A stretch of DNA of 64,000 nucleotides from Prorocentrum cordatum (GCA_963575745.1 CAUYUJ010017902.1:1-64000), one strand, 5' to 3'; numbered from the stretch's first letter, positions 43,038-54,500 are shown. A program made the numbers and translations. The notes: generated from the sequence alone by a model not told the origin.

Positions 43038-43200
43038 AGGGGCCCCGGGGCACACATATTAAATACACACAGATCGAAGAATTCCCCATGTTGTCCATAT
43101 TCTCTGGGTTCTCTCATCTTCCCCCCCACTTCCCATATTTTCCCATATTCTCTTGGAACTCGCAGATGAATTGTGTCTGTGTGTCTCTTTCCCTCCTGAA
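43038..43200 (+). mobile_element. Family D short element, copy 4
   Basis: It starts AAGGGGCCCCGGGGCACAC, carries TTCCCCATGTTG, TCTTCCCCCCCACTTCCC and TTCCCATATTC, and ends TCTTTCCCTCCTGAAG. Same order and length as copy 1 (14242). Confidence 0.74.
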
Positions 43201-43470
43201 GACCGCCCAGGACCTCGGCAAGACGGCGCCAGGAGGGCTCGAAGACTGCCTCAAGGCCCGCCCAGGCGTCTTAAGGAAGGTTCGAGCGAGCCTTCTCGGG
43301 AGAGCTCGGCAGTACCATTGCGGTCAAAACGGCCACGAGATCCCGCAACAGATTCAATTGAGCCCTCAGGAGGGCCCCAAGAGGCCCCCAAGAGGCCCCA
43401 TACGCACACTCCAAGACGCCCTCAGGAGGGAAGAGGGAGGCAGGGGAGAGGAGAGGGAGGAGGAAGGAGG
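43201..43470. repeat. Short GGCCCAAGA-type block and GA-rich tail
   Basis: Weak GGGCCCCAAGAGGCCCCCAA units followed by a GGGAGAGGAG-rich stretch (43420-43485). Nothing else recognised to 43620. Confidence 0.55.
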
Positions 43471-43621
43471 AAGGGAGAGGAGAACGCAGCTGCGGACAAG
43501 CTGCGGGCGCTCAAGATGCGCGACAGTTCAACCAAAGCACTGAACTCGGGAAGATCTTGGACTCAACCTCCTTCCCGCTCTGCTGCTGAGCCGGCACGTT
43601 GGCAGGGCTTGCCGCAGGCAG

Positions 43622-43625
43622 CCGC

Positions 43626-43679
<54 letters not shown>
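43622..43679. repeat. (TA)n microsatellite
   Basis: AT dinucleotide tract of about 55 bp with two G interruptions. Confidence 0.96.
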
Positions 43680-44034
43680 GGTTCTCCCAACAGTGCCCCT
43701 CATCTGTCTCCTAGGCTCAGAATCGAAACAACTCGTGCGGAACGCCCGCCGCCCGTGACTTCAGCCGTGCCACATTCCCCCAGGGGGCGCGCCCGAGCAC
43801 GGCGGCGCCCTCGCGCGACAGCGCAGCTTGGAGAGGTCAGAATCGAAACGACTCCTGTCAAGGTCGGCCCCCGATCGACTGCCGAACTGATCACAAAGGT
43901 GAACGTTTTTTTACCTAACAGCGAAAGCTGATAGGTTTCTACTGGGGTCAAAAGAGAGCATCTGATGACTCCCCAGGGGGGTCTGGGCGGGAGCCAGACA
44001 GGCGAGGGCCGGGCTCGTTTTAAACAAACAGTCA

Positions 44035-44431
44035 CACACTTCGTGCTTTTCGACCTCCCAGAACTCCATTCCCGGGCCACATTTTGAATGCCCGGAACCA
44101 ACTGTAGGCAACTTCGTGCTCTTCGACCTCCCAGAACTCCATTCCCGGGCCACATTTTGGATGCCCGGAGCCAACTGTAGGCCACTTCGTGATCTTCGAC
44201 TTCCCAGAACTCCATTCCTGGGCCACATTTTGGATGCCCGGAGCCAACTATAGGCCACTTCGTGCTGTTGGACTTCCCAGAAAACCACTCCCGGGCCACA
44301 TTTTGAATGCCCGGAGCCAACTGTAGGCCACTTCGTGCTCTTCCACTTCCCAGAACTCCACTCCCGGGCCACATTTTGAATGCCCGGAGCCAACTGTACG
44401 CCACTTCGTGCTCTTCCACTTCCCAGACTTC
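44035..44431. repeat. 73-bp tandem repeat, about 5.4 copies
   Basis: CACTTCGTGCTCTTCGACCT recurs at exact 73-bp steps (44040, 44113, 44186, 44259, 44332, 44405), followed by CCAGAACTCCATTCCCGGGC and CACATTTTGAATGCCCGGAG. Because 73 is not a multiple of 3, the ~70-residue minus-strand peptide repeat cycles through frames. Confidence 0.95.
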
Positions 44432-44464
44432 CAAGACTCATCATCTTCATCATCATCATCGTCC

Positions 44465-44485
44465 CCGTAGCCTTCTTGGCTACAG
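44465..44485 (+). other. Spliced-leader-like 21-mer
   Basis: The segment starts CCGTAGCC and continues TTCTTGGCT, matching the 3' 21 bases of the dinoflagellate spliced leader at 17 positions by my count. Dinoflagellate genomes often carry spliced-leader relics from retroposed mRNAs. A 4-mismatch hit in 64 kb of biased sequence can also be chance. Confidence 0.3.
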
Positions 44486-44697
44486 CCCTGCTTTCGAAGA
44501 TTTCCTTTCAAAGGAACTGCGCAGCGCCTACTGCACACCCTAATGCCAGGACATGCTGATAGTTCTCGGTCTGGCGGCGGTGCTCCTGACCCTGCTGCAT
44601 CACTCCACACACTACAACTACTACTTCACTGTTACCACTACCATCACTACTACTTCACTGTTACCACTACTTCCACCACTACTACCATCACACTACT

Positions 44698-45480
44698 GAG
44701 GCTGTGGCTGAGGCTGAGGCAAGCTGCGGCTGAGGCAGGCTGAGGCTGAGGCTGATGCAGGCTGAGGCTGAGGCAGGCTGAGGCTGAGGCTGAGGCAGGC
44801 TGAGGCTGAGGCTGAGGCCGAGGCAGGCTGACGCTGACGCCGAGGCAAGCCCAGGCAGGCTGAGGCTGAGGCTGAGGCCGAGGCAGGCTGAGGCTGAGGC
44901 TGCGGCTGTGGCTGAGGCAAGTTGCGGCTGAGGCTGAGGCTGAGGCTGAGGCAGGCTGAGGCTGAGGCTGATGCAGGCTGAGGCTGAGAGGCTGACGCTG
45001 AGGCTGAGGCAGGCTGAGGCTGAGGCCGAGGCAGGCTGAGGCTGAGGCTGAAGCAAGCCGAGGCAGGCTGAGGCTGAGGCTGAAGCTGAGGCAGGCTGAG
45101 GCTGAGGCTGAGGCTGTGGCTGTGGCTGAGGCTGAGGCAAGCTGCGGCTGAGGCAGGCTGAGGCTGAGGCTGATGCAGGCTGAGGCTGAGGCAGGCTGAG
45201 GCTGAGGCTGAGGCTGAGGCTGAGGCCGAGGCAGGCTGAGGCTGAGGCCGAGGCAAGCCGAGGCAGGCTGAGGCTGAGGCTGAAGCTGAGGCAGGCTGAG
45301 GCTGAGGCTGTGGCAGAGGCTGAGGCAAGCTGCGGCTGAGGCAGGCTGAGGCTCAGGCTGCTGCAGGCTGAGGCTGAGGCAGGCTGAGGCTGAGGCTGAG
45401 GCAGGCTGAGGCTGAGGCTGAGGCCGAGGCAGGCTGAGGCTGAGGCCGAGGCAAGCCGAGGCAGGCTGAGGCTGCGACTG
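44698..45480. repeat. GAGGCT/GAGGCAGGCT minisatellite
   Basis: About 780 bp of 6-bp GAGGCT units punctuated by GAGGCAGGCT and GAGGCAAGC. A higher-order pattern is visible (GCTGTGGCTGAGGCAAGCTG recurs at about 44707, 44908, 45125 and 45309). Preceded by a (CTACCA)-like stretch at 44620-44690. Confidence 0.95.
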
Positions 45481-45721
45481 CGAGAACAACAGAATTCTAC
45501 AACTGGATTCTCACCTAAATCTCAAGGGGAATGCTTCCAGATATGCTTCTACACATCGCTGTTAGGTTGCTTTGCCGGGGTAATCTACTCGGCGTTTCGA
45601 CGTTGGGCGGAAGGGGGAGGGGGAGGGGGGGCTTGCTTTGGCTCTGGACCTCTGCTAAGTGCGACTGTTTGGAACCGTGCGTCCCATGGGGAAGACTCCG
45701 CCGGCTTGAAACAGGCGCCAA

Positions 45722-45837
45722 AATTACGCGACCGAGGAACCCCACATACTTATATTATGGCTGGAATGATGAGAGCTGAAATGAAGCATGTGAGGATGAT
45801 GTTGGTGGCCGTTGCCCCGCCGATACCGTTGTGCCTT
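45722..45837. repeat. Leader of 90-bp array 1
   Basis: About 115 bp (AATTACGCGACCG, GAACCCCACATACTTATATT, ATGATGTTGGTGG) almost identical to 48423-48538. In both places it directly precedes the 90-bp array, so leader and array were duplicated together. Confidence 0.85.
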
Positions 45838-48240
45838 GGACGACCGTCACTGATAGCGGCCGCGCTGAGAGACCAACCCCTGCGCACCCCTTTATGGTGT
45901 CGAGAATATGCCATGCCTGCTGTGCCCTGGACGACCGTCACTGATAGCGGCCGCGCTGAGAGACCACCCCCTGCGCACCCCCTATGGTGTCGAGAATATG
46001 CCATGCCTGCTGTGCCATGGACGACCTTCACGGATAGCGGCCGCGGTGAGAGACCACCCCCTGCGCACCCCCTTTGGTGTCGAGAATATGCCATGCCTGC
46101 TGTGCCCTGGACGACCGTCACGAGTAGCGGCCGCGGTGAGAGACCATATGCCATGCCTGCTGTGCCCTGGACGAGAATATGGACTGCTGTGTGGGACGAC
46201 CGTCACCGATAGCGGCCGCGGTGAGAGACCACCCCCTGCGCACCCCCTATGGTGTCGAGAATATGCCATGCCTGCTGTGCCCTGGACGACCGTCACGGAT
46301 AGCGGCCGCGGTGAGAGACCACCCCCTGCGCACCCCCTATGGTGTCGAGAATATGCCATGCCTGCTGTGCCCTGGACGACCGTCACGGATAGCGGCCGCG
46401 GTGAGAGACCACCCCCTGCGCACCCCCTATGGTGTCGAGAATATGCCATGCCTGCTGTGCCCTGGACGACCGTCACGGATAGCGGCCGCGGTGAGAGACC
46501 ACCCCTGCGCACCCCCTATGGTGTCGAGAATATGCCATGCCTGCTGTGCCCTGGACGACCGTCACGGATAGCGGCCGCGGTGAGAGACCACCCCTGCGCA
46601 CCCCCTATGGTGTCGAGAATATGCCATGCCTGCTGTGCCCTGGACGACCGTCACGGATAGCGGCCGCGGTGAGAGACCACCCCCTGCGCACCCCCTATGG
46701 TGTCGAGGATATGCCATGCCTGCTGTGCCCTGGACGACCGTCACGGATAGCGGCCGCGGTGAGAGACCACCCCCTGCGCACCCCCTTATGGTGTCGAGAA
46801 TATGCCATGCCTGCTGTGCCCTGGACGACCGTCACGGATAGCGGCCGCGGTGAGAGACCACCCCCTGCGCACCCCCTATGGTGTCGAGAATATGCCATGC
46901 CTGCTGTGCCCTGGACGACCGTCACGGATAGCGGCCGCGTGAGAGACCACCCCCTGCGCACCCCCTATGGTGTCGAGAATATGCCATGCCTGCTGTGCCC
47001 TGGACGACCGTCACGGATAGCGGCCGCTGAGAGCACCCCTGCGCACCCCCTATGGTGTCGAGAATATGCCATGCCTGCTGTGCCCTGGACGACCGTCACG
47101 GATAGCGGCCGCGGTGAGAGACCACCCCCTGCGCACTCCCTATGGTGTCGAGAATATGCCATGCCTGCTGTGCCTTGGACGACCGTCACGGATAGCGGCC
47201 GCGGTGAGAGACCACCCCCTGCGCACCCCCTCTGGTGTCGAGAATATGCCATGCCTGCTATGCCCTGGACGACCGTCACGGATAGCGGCCGCGGTGAGAA
47301 ACCACCCCTTGCGCACCCCCTATGGTGTCGAGAATATGCCATGCCTGCTGTGCCCTGGACGACCCTCACGGATAGCGGCCGCGGTGAGAGACCACCCCCT
47401 GCGCACCCCCTATGGTGTCGAGAATATGCCATGCCTGCTGTGCCCTGGACGACCGTCACGGATAGCGGCCGCGGTGAGAGACCACCCCCTGGGCACACCC
47501 TCTGGTGTCGAGAATATGCTATGTCTGCTGTGCACTGGACGACCGTCACGGTTAGCGGCCGCGGTGAGAGACCAGCCCCTGTGCACCCCCCTCTGGCGTC
47601 GAGAGTATGCCATTCCTGCGGTCCCTCTGGTGCCGAGAATATGCCATGCCCGCTGTGCCCTGGACGACCGTCACGGATAGCGGCCACGGTGAGAGACCAC
47701 CCCCTGCGCACCCCCTCTGGTGTCGAGAATATGCCATGCCTGTCACGGATAGCGGCCCCTGAGAGACGACCGTGCCACTGGCATACCGCGATAGCCGCGG
47801 TGAGAGACCACCCCCTGCGCACCCCCTATGGTGCCGAAATATGCCACGCTTGCTGTGCCCTGGACGACCGTCACGGATAGCGGCCGCGGTGAGAGACCAA
47901 CCCCTGCGCACCCCCTATGGTGTCGAGAGTATGCCATGCCTGCTGTGCCCTGGACGACCGTCACGGATAGTGGCCGCGGTGAGATACCACCCCCTGCGCA
48001 CTCCCTATGGTGTCGAGAATATGCCATGCCTGCTGTGCCTTGGACGGCCGTCACGGATAGTGGCCGCGGTGAGAGACCACCCCCTGCGCACCCCCTCTGG
48101 CGTCGAGAATATGCCCTGCCTGCTATGCCCTGGACGACCGTCACGGATAGCGGCCGCGGTGAGAAACCTCCCCCTGCGCACCCCCTATGGTGTCGAGAAT
48201 ATGCCATGCCTGTTGTGCCCTGGACGACCCTCACGGATTG
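45838..48240. repeat. 90-bp tandem array 1 (about 26 units)
   Basis: The unit contains GATAGCGGCCGCGGTGAGAG, ACCACCCCCTGCGCACCCCC, TATGGTGTCGAGAATATGCC and ATGCCTGCTGTGCCCTGGAC. Units at 46200-46920 are nearly identical; edges are more diverged and some units are shortened (46140-46200, 47740-47800). Since 90 is 30 codons, several frames stay open on both strands and give 30-residue peptide repeats, the longest 447 codons (46537-47880, plus). Indels between units shift frame without apparent selection, so I treat it as a satellite. Confidence 0.95.
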
Positions 48241-48422
48241 TGAAGACGTCTTGGGTGTATGATGCAGTGAACCTGCGTCTTGCGTGTGCGAGTTGGTGCA
48301 TGCGTGCGGCTGTATGTAGACGCGTGTCTCATGCACTTGCCGTGCATGTGTTGACCGCGGGTTGAGGACAGGAATGAAGAGGAGGAGGGGAGGCGAGGAG
48401 ACGCGGGTGCGCCGCGGCAGGG
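48241..48422. other. Spacer between the two 90-bp arrays
   Basis: Includes GCGAGGAGACGCGGGTGCGC (about 48391), which recurs after array 2 at about 51751 as GTGAGGAGACGCGGGTGCGC. The trailer, like the leader, is therefore part of the duplicated module. Confidence 0.7.
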
Positions 48423-48538
48423 AATTACGCTACCGGGGAACCCCACATACTTATATTATGGCTGGAGTGATGAGAGCTGAAGTGAAGCATGTGAGAATGA
48501 TGTTGGTGGTCGTTGCCCCGCCGACACCGCTGCGCCCT
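48423..48538. repeat. Leader of 90-bp array 2
   Basis: Near-identical counterpart of 45722-45837. Confidence 0.85.
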
Positions 48539-51385
48539 GCACGACCGTCACGGATAGCGGCCGCAGTGAGAGACCACCCCCTGCGCACCCCCTTATGGTG
48601 TCGAGAATATGCCATGCCTGCTGTGCCCTGGACGACCGTCACGGATAGCGGCCGCGGTGGGAGACCACCCCTTGCGCCCCCCCTATGGTGTCGAGAATGC
48701 GCCATGCCTGCTGTGCCCTGGACGGCCGTCACGAGTAGCGGCCGCGGTGAGAGACCACCACCCGCGAACTCCTTATGTTGATCGAGAATATGCACTGCAC
48801 TGCGGCCCTGGAAAACCGGTCAAGGATTACGGCCCGCGAGTGATGGACCACACCCTGCGCACCCCATGGTGTCGAGCTATGCCATGCCTGCTGTGCCCTG
48901 GACGACTGCCACGGATAGCGGCCGCGGTGAGAGACCACCCCTTGCGCACCCCCTATGGTGTCGAGAATATGCCATGCCTGCTGTGCCTGGGCGACCGTCA
49001 CGGATAGCGGCCGCGGTGAGAGACCACCCCCTGCGCACCCCCCATGGTGTCGAGAATATGCCATGTCTGCTGTGCCCTGGACGACCGTCACGGATAGCGG
49101 CCGCGGTGAGAGACCACCCCCTGCGCACCCCTATGGTGTCGAGAATATGCCATGCCTGCTGTGCCCTGGACGACCGGCACGGATAGCGGCCGCGGTGAGA
49201 GACCACCCCCTGCGCACCCCCCATGGTGTCGAGAATATGCCATGCCTGCTGTGCCCTGGACGACCGGCACGGATAGCGGCCGCGGTGAGAGACCACCCCC
49301 TGCGCACCCCCTATGGTGTCGAGAATATGCCATGCCTGCTGTTTCCTGGACGACCGGCACGGATAGCGGCCGCGGTGAGAGACCACCCCCTGCGCACCCC
49401 CTATGGTGTCGAGAATATGCCACGCCTGCCACGCCCTGACGGACCGTCACGGATAGCGGCGCGGTTGAGAGACCACCCATGCGCACACCTATGATGTCGA
49501 GAAGAAGCAATGCCTGCTGGTGCCCTGGACGACCGTCACGGATAGCGGCCGCGGTGAGAGACCACCCCCTGCGCACCCCCTATGGTGTCGAGAATATTGC
49601 CACGCCTGCCTGTGCCTGGGCGACCGTCACGTGATAGCGGCCGTGGTGAGAGACACCCCTGCGCCCCCCCTAGGGTGTGGAATCGAGAATATGCCATGCC
49701 TGCTGTGCCCTGGACGACCGCCACGGGATAGCGGCCGCGGTGAGAGACCACCCCCTGCGCACCCCCTACGGTGTCGAGAATATGCCATGCCTGCTGCGCC
49801 CTGGACGACCGTCACGGATAGCGGCCGCGGTGAGAGACCACCCCCTGCGCACCCCCTACGGTGTCGAGAATATGCCATGCCTGCTGTGCCCTGGACGACC
49901 GGCACGGATAGCGGCCGCGGTGAGAGACCACCCCCTGCGCACCCCCTATGGTGTCGAGAATATGCCATGCCTGCTGTGCCTGGGCGACCGTCACGGATAG
50001 CGGCCGCGGTGAGAGACCACCCCTTGCGCACCCCCTATGGTGTCGAGAATATGCCATGCCTGCTGTGCCCTGGACGACCGTCACGGATAGCGGCTGCGGT
50101 AAGAGACCATCCCTTGCGCACCCCCTACGCTGTCGAGAACATGCCGTGCCTGCTGTGCCCTGGACGACTGTCGCGGATAGCGGCCGCGGTGAGAGACCAC
50201 CCTTTGCGCACCCCTTATGGTGTCTAGAATATGCCATGCAGGTTGCTGTGCCCCTGGGCGACAGTCACGGATAGCGGCCGCGGTGAGAAGGAGACCACCC
50301 CCTGCGCACCCCCTATGGAGTCGAGAAATATGCCATGCCTGCTGTGCCCTGGGACGACCGTCACGGATAAGCGGCCGCGCGTGAGAGGACCACCCTTTGC
50401 GCACCCCCTACGGATGTCGAGAATATTGCCATGCCTGCTGTGCCCTGGACGACCGTCACGGGATAGCGGCCGCGGTGAGAGACCACCCTTTTGCGCACCC
50501 CCTATGGTGTCGAGAATATGCCATGCCTGCTGTGCCTGGGCGACCGTCACGGATAGCGGCCGCGGTGAGAGACCACCCCCTGCGCACCCCCTATGGTGTC
50601 GAGAATATGCCATGCCTGCTGTGCCCTGGACGACCGTCACGGATAGCGGCCGCGGTGAGAGACCACCCCTTGCGCACCCCTATGGTGTCGAGAATATGCC
50701 ATGCCTGCTGTGCCCTGGACGACCGTCACGGATAGCGGCCGCGGTGAGAGACCACCCCTTGCGCACCCCCTATGGTGTCGAGAATATGCCATGCCTGCTG
50801 TGCCCTGGACGACCGTCACGGATAGCGGCCGCGGTGAGAGACCACCCCCTGCGCACCCCCATGGTGTCGAAATATGCCATGCCTGCTGTGCCCTGGACGA
50901 CCGTCACGGATAGCGGCCGCGGTGAGAGACCACCCCCTGCGCACCCCCTATGGTGTCGAGAATATGCCATGCCTGCTGTGCCCTGGACGACCGTCACGGA
51001 TAGCGGCCGCGGTGAGAGACCACCCCCTGCGCACCCCCTATGGTGTCGAGAATATGCCATGCCTGCTGTGCCCCGATGTCACGGATAGCGGCCGCGGTGA
51101 GAGACCACCCCTTGCGCACCCTACGGTGTCGAGAATATGCCATGCCTGCTGTGCCTGGCGACCGTCACGGATAGCGGCCGCGGTGAGAGACCACCCCCTG
51201 CGCACCCCCTATGGTGTCGAGAATATGCCATGCCTGGACGACCGTCACGGATAGCGGCCGCGGTGAGAGACCACCCCCTGCGCACCCCCTATGGTGTCGA
51301 GAATATGCCATGCCTGCTGTGCCCTGGACGACCGTCACGGATAGCGGCCGCCGTGAGAGACCAGCCCCTACGCACCCCCTACGCT
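48539..51385. repeat. 90-bp tandem array 2 (about 31 units)
   Basis: Same unit as array 1. Variants include GACCGGCACGG for GACCGTCACGG in a local run (49160-49380, 49890), suggesting local homogenisation, and a cluster of one-base insertions at 50220-50470. The array runs directly into a TGCTG satellite. Confidence 0.95.
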
Positions 51386-51392
51386 GCTGTGC

Positions 51393-51718
51393 ATGTGCTG
51401 TGCTGTGCTGTGCTGTGCTGTGCTGTGCTGTGCTGTGCTGTGCTGTGCTGTGCTGTGCTGTGCTGTGCTGTGCTGTGCTGTGCTGTGCTGTGCTGTGCTG
51501 TGCTGTGCTGTGCTGTGGTGCTGTGCTGTGCTGTGCTGTGCTGTGCTGTGCTGTGCTGTGCTGTGCTGTGCTGTGCTGTGCTGTGCTGTGCTGTGCTGTG
51601 CTGTGCTGCTGTGCTGTGCTGTGCTGTGCTGTGCTGTGCTGTGCTGTGCTGTGCTGTGCTGTGCTGTGCTGTGCTGTGCTGTGCTGTGCTGTGCTGTGCT
51701 GTGCTGTGCTGCGCTGCG
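51393..51718. repeat. TGCTG pentanucleotide satellite
   Basis: About 65 units of TGCTG, interrupted once by GGTG (51516) and once by a dropped base pair (51605), ending in GCGCT variants. It gives the artefactual CCAVL (plus) and STAQH (minus) frames. Confidence 0.97.
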
Positions 51719-51777
51719 CTGCGCTGTGTGAGAAGGAGAGAGAGGGGAGGTGAGGAGACGCGGGTGCGCCGCGGTAG

Positions 51778-51848
51778 GGAAGAAAACCAGAACCCCACGA
51801 AACATGTGGGGAAGAAAACCAGAGCCCCACGAAACATGTGGGGAAACA
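51778..51848. repeat. 34-bp direct duplication with inner palindrome
   Basis: GGGAAGAAAACCAGARCCCC plus ACGAAACATGT occurs twice in tandem. The inner CCCCACGAAACATGTGGGG is nearly palindromic. Confidence 0.85.
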
Positions 51849-51869
51849 GCCAAGATCTACTCCATGAGG

Positions 51870-52610
51870 GGAAGGGGGGTGCGAGGGCCCGCGCCGATCG
51901 GCAAAACAATCAATACAACAATGATCACAGAGGACATCGCGTGACTGCCGACAGTGCTTGACAACGCTTGCAGTGGACGTGCTGGCCCTGGCCAAGCAAG
52001 CAAGGCGGCTGACCCGCGAGATGCCCACTCGGTACCCGCCGTGGTCCCGGAAGGCGAGGCACATCGACAGGCGTGGGCCTTGGGCCCACCTGGGCAAGCA
52101 GGTCGCTACCGCTCCGTTTGCTAAAATGGCATGGCATCGCACATGAGATGAGCGTGCGAGATACATGCAACGTCAGCACCGAGCATCATCCTATTCATCC
52201 GGTGCATCAGCACATTCTTGACAACGGGCATGATGTTTGAGTCAATGCAGAGTGGACCCATGCCAACTGATAAAACGGGCAGGCTCACACACGACCGGAA
52301 CCACAGAAGGCGAGCAACGACAGCACCTCAGGTCCGTGCAGAAGCCGGTCGTCTCCCACTGGCCCTGAGCGTCGGAGACACGTGGCCGAGAGCGAACATC
52401 ACAAGTGGAAGGTCTGTGACTGTGTGACACACTGCGACCACGTCTCCACAGGCGAGCACTTTGAGTATAGTCGAGGTTGACTGGAGAGAACACGCGAGGG
52501 GACACGAGACCCTCCCGAGGGCCAGATTGCCACAGAATTGCAGAGGGCAAGGGTCGCGAACCACAGGACACGAGGGTGCCCTTGATCTGGCTGGGTCCAC
52601 CTGCCATTAG
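51870..52610. other. Unassigned spacer
   Basis: No repeat of the window and no domain recognised. Frames of 60-120 codons overlap on both strands. Confidence 0.4.
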
Positions 52611-52764
52611 GTCGGGCCTGTCCCCCTACAGGCCGATCTTCGACGAAAAATCTTAGATTGTCAAAACATACCCCAAAATGGTCGAAAATACTAAACATCG
52701 TCCCCAGACCCTTTCTGACTATTTGGGAATACTCCTCCTGCACCTGCAGAGGGACAGGCCCGAC
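52611..52764 (+). mobile_element. Family C inverted-repeat element, copy 2 (best preserved)
   Basis: The left arm 52611-52632 is GTCGGGCCTGTCCCCCTACA plus GG. The right arm 52743-52764 is its reverse complement with two mismatches in 22. The AT-rich 110-bp interior is non-coding and similar in layout to 13704-13862 (CGTCCCCAGAC.. against TGTCCCCAGGC.. before the right arm). Confidence 0.8.
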
Positions 52765-52969
52765 GTAGGCCTACCAGTCAGTCTCGACTGCAGTCCGCCC
52801 CGACGGGCGCAGGGAGGCCCCTCGGGGCCCTCTGCCGCGCGTGCCCTCGCGGCACTCTGCGGGGGGCCGCCGGGCGCTCCCCGGGCGCTCCTCGCGGGTC
52901 CCCGGAGGGAGGGGGCCTCCAGGGAGGGCCCCAAGGGGTCCTCGAGGCGGCCCAAGGTCACCCCGAGTC

Positions 52970-53420
52970 GGCCGAAAATCGCTGCGAGACGCTCAAGATG
53001 GCCTCCAGACGGCCCAAGAGGCCCCCCTGACGCCCCAGGAGGTCTCCAAGAGGCCCCCCCAGAGCATCCCGAGATACCAGAATCATGTCTCATTGGTTTT
53101 TGTTCCTGATGTTGGTGATTTCGCCTTTTCGGGCATCCGACGCTCCAAGACGGCCCAAGAGGCCCCAAAGATCCCAGACGGCCCAAGACTCCCCCCAAGA
53201 CCCAAGAGGGCCCCCAGATGGCTAAAGAGGGCCCCAAGACGGCCCAAGAGGCCCCCAAGATGGCCCAAGACGATCCCAAGAGGTCCCCAAGAGGGCCCGA
53301 AGAGGGGCTCGAACTGATAGTTCGCCCCCTCCGCCCAAAGATGCCCCCGAGACCGCCAGCAGGCCCCCAGGAGGCCCCCCAAACCAAGAGGCCCCCAAGA
53401 GGCTCCAAAGCACCGAAACG
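52970..53420. repeat. GGCCCAAGA-type repeat block 9
   Basis: Same superfamily, with the internal unique segment (53105-53150, TTTCGCCTTTTCGG, then CATCCGACGCTCCAAGACGG) seen also in blocks 1 and 3. Confidence 0.82.
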
Positions 53421-53424
53421 CTGC

Positions 53425-54085
53425 CGTTTAACCCGCCTGGCCATTTCAGCCCTCCTGGCCTTTGCAACCCGCCTAAGCCTTTGACCCCTCCTGGCCGTTT
53501 TGACCCGAATGTCCGCTTCAAACCGCCGCGTGGCCATTACGACCGCATGAACGATTTCATCGGCATGGCCATGTTAAGCCCGCCTGGCCGCGCTGACATC
53601 CTTGGCCAGTTTCACCCGCTTGGTCGTTTGCACCCGCCTGGCCGTTTGAACGCACCTGGCCGCATTCAGACACCACGGCGTTTTCATTCGCCTTGCAGTT
53701 TTGAATCGCTTGGCCGCTTTCACTCGCCCTGCCGTTGTGACCCGCCTGGCCGTTTAAACCCGCCTGGCCGTTTTAACCCGCGTGGTTGTTTGAACCCGCG
53801 TGGCCGTTTCAAACCGCATGGCCGTTGACACCCGCCTGGCCGTTTTAATTCGCCTGGTCATTTGAACCCGCTTGCCCACATTCATGCGCCTGGCCGTTGT
53901 AACCGGACTGGTTGCGTCAACCGCCTGGCCGCACTGACATCCCCGGCCGTTTTAACCAGCCTGGCCGTTTTAGCTGGCGTGGCTGTCTTAACCAGCCTGG
54001 CCGTTGAAATTGGCCTAACCGTTTTAACCCGCACGCCTGGTCGTTTTAGTCCGCCTGGTCGGGTTAACCCGCCTGGCCATCCTCG
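53425..54085. repeat. 18-bp minisatellite CCGCCTGGCCGTTTTAAC
   Basis: About 35 units with substitutions in the TTTTAAC part and scattered indels. It gives six-residue peptide repeats (PGRFNP on plus), an artefact of period 18. Confidence 0.93.
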
Positions 54086-54233
54086 CGAGCCGTAGTGGAC
54101 CGATGCCAAAACGACGTCTAACAATGTTATGTGTTTCGTCGCTGCCACCATAATCATCATCATAGCGTGTGTCCATCGTGATAAGATCTAAACGTTGGCC
54201 CGCCGACCCGCCCGAGTCAGGAATTGCTGTAGG

Positions 54234-54500
54234 CGGAGCCTCGCAGAATAATTATGAGACGTGGTAGCGGGGCTGTTCATTTTCGCAACAAGACGAGCAT
54301 TTCATGAAATCAACACAATAAGGTGTGTCTTTCAACTGGGGCTGTGACCTGGGCTGAAACCCACACCCCAGGAAACCCCGCTAGCGCCGCTGTGCTCAGC
54401 CGACAAGGACACGGCCGGCGGGCCCTGCGAGCGACGGGCCCGAGCCCAAGCATTGAAACAACCTTCGGGGCTGATCTTCTCGACACCTGTCAGGAGGTCC
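54234..54500. repeat. Direct repeat, left copy
   Basis: About 265 bp. It shares GCTGTGCTCAGCCGACAAGG, ACACGGCCG and GGGCCCTGCGAGCGACG with 54830-55085 in the same orientation, with moderate divergence elsewhere. The AT tract and about 130 bp of other sequence lie between the copies. Confidence 0.85.

Noticed and set aside
44698-45480. Ser/Gln/Pro/Ala repeat proteins on minus
   Set aside because: Produced by the GAGGCT minisatellite in all frames.
46537-47880. 447-codon repetitive protein gene
   Set aside because: Open only because the unit is 90 bp. Other frames and the minus strand are equally open, and indels between units are not frame-preserving. Kept as a finding to test, not as a CDS.
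45838-51385. CRISPR array
   Set aside because: The 90-bp units are repeats throughout with no unique spacers and no cas-like genes; the sequence looks eukaryotic.
51165-52166. 333-codon minus-strand frame
   Set aside because: Its core is the TGCTG pentamer (STAQH repeats) joined to 90-bp units.
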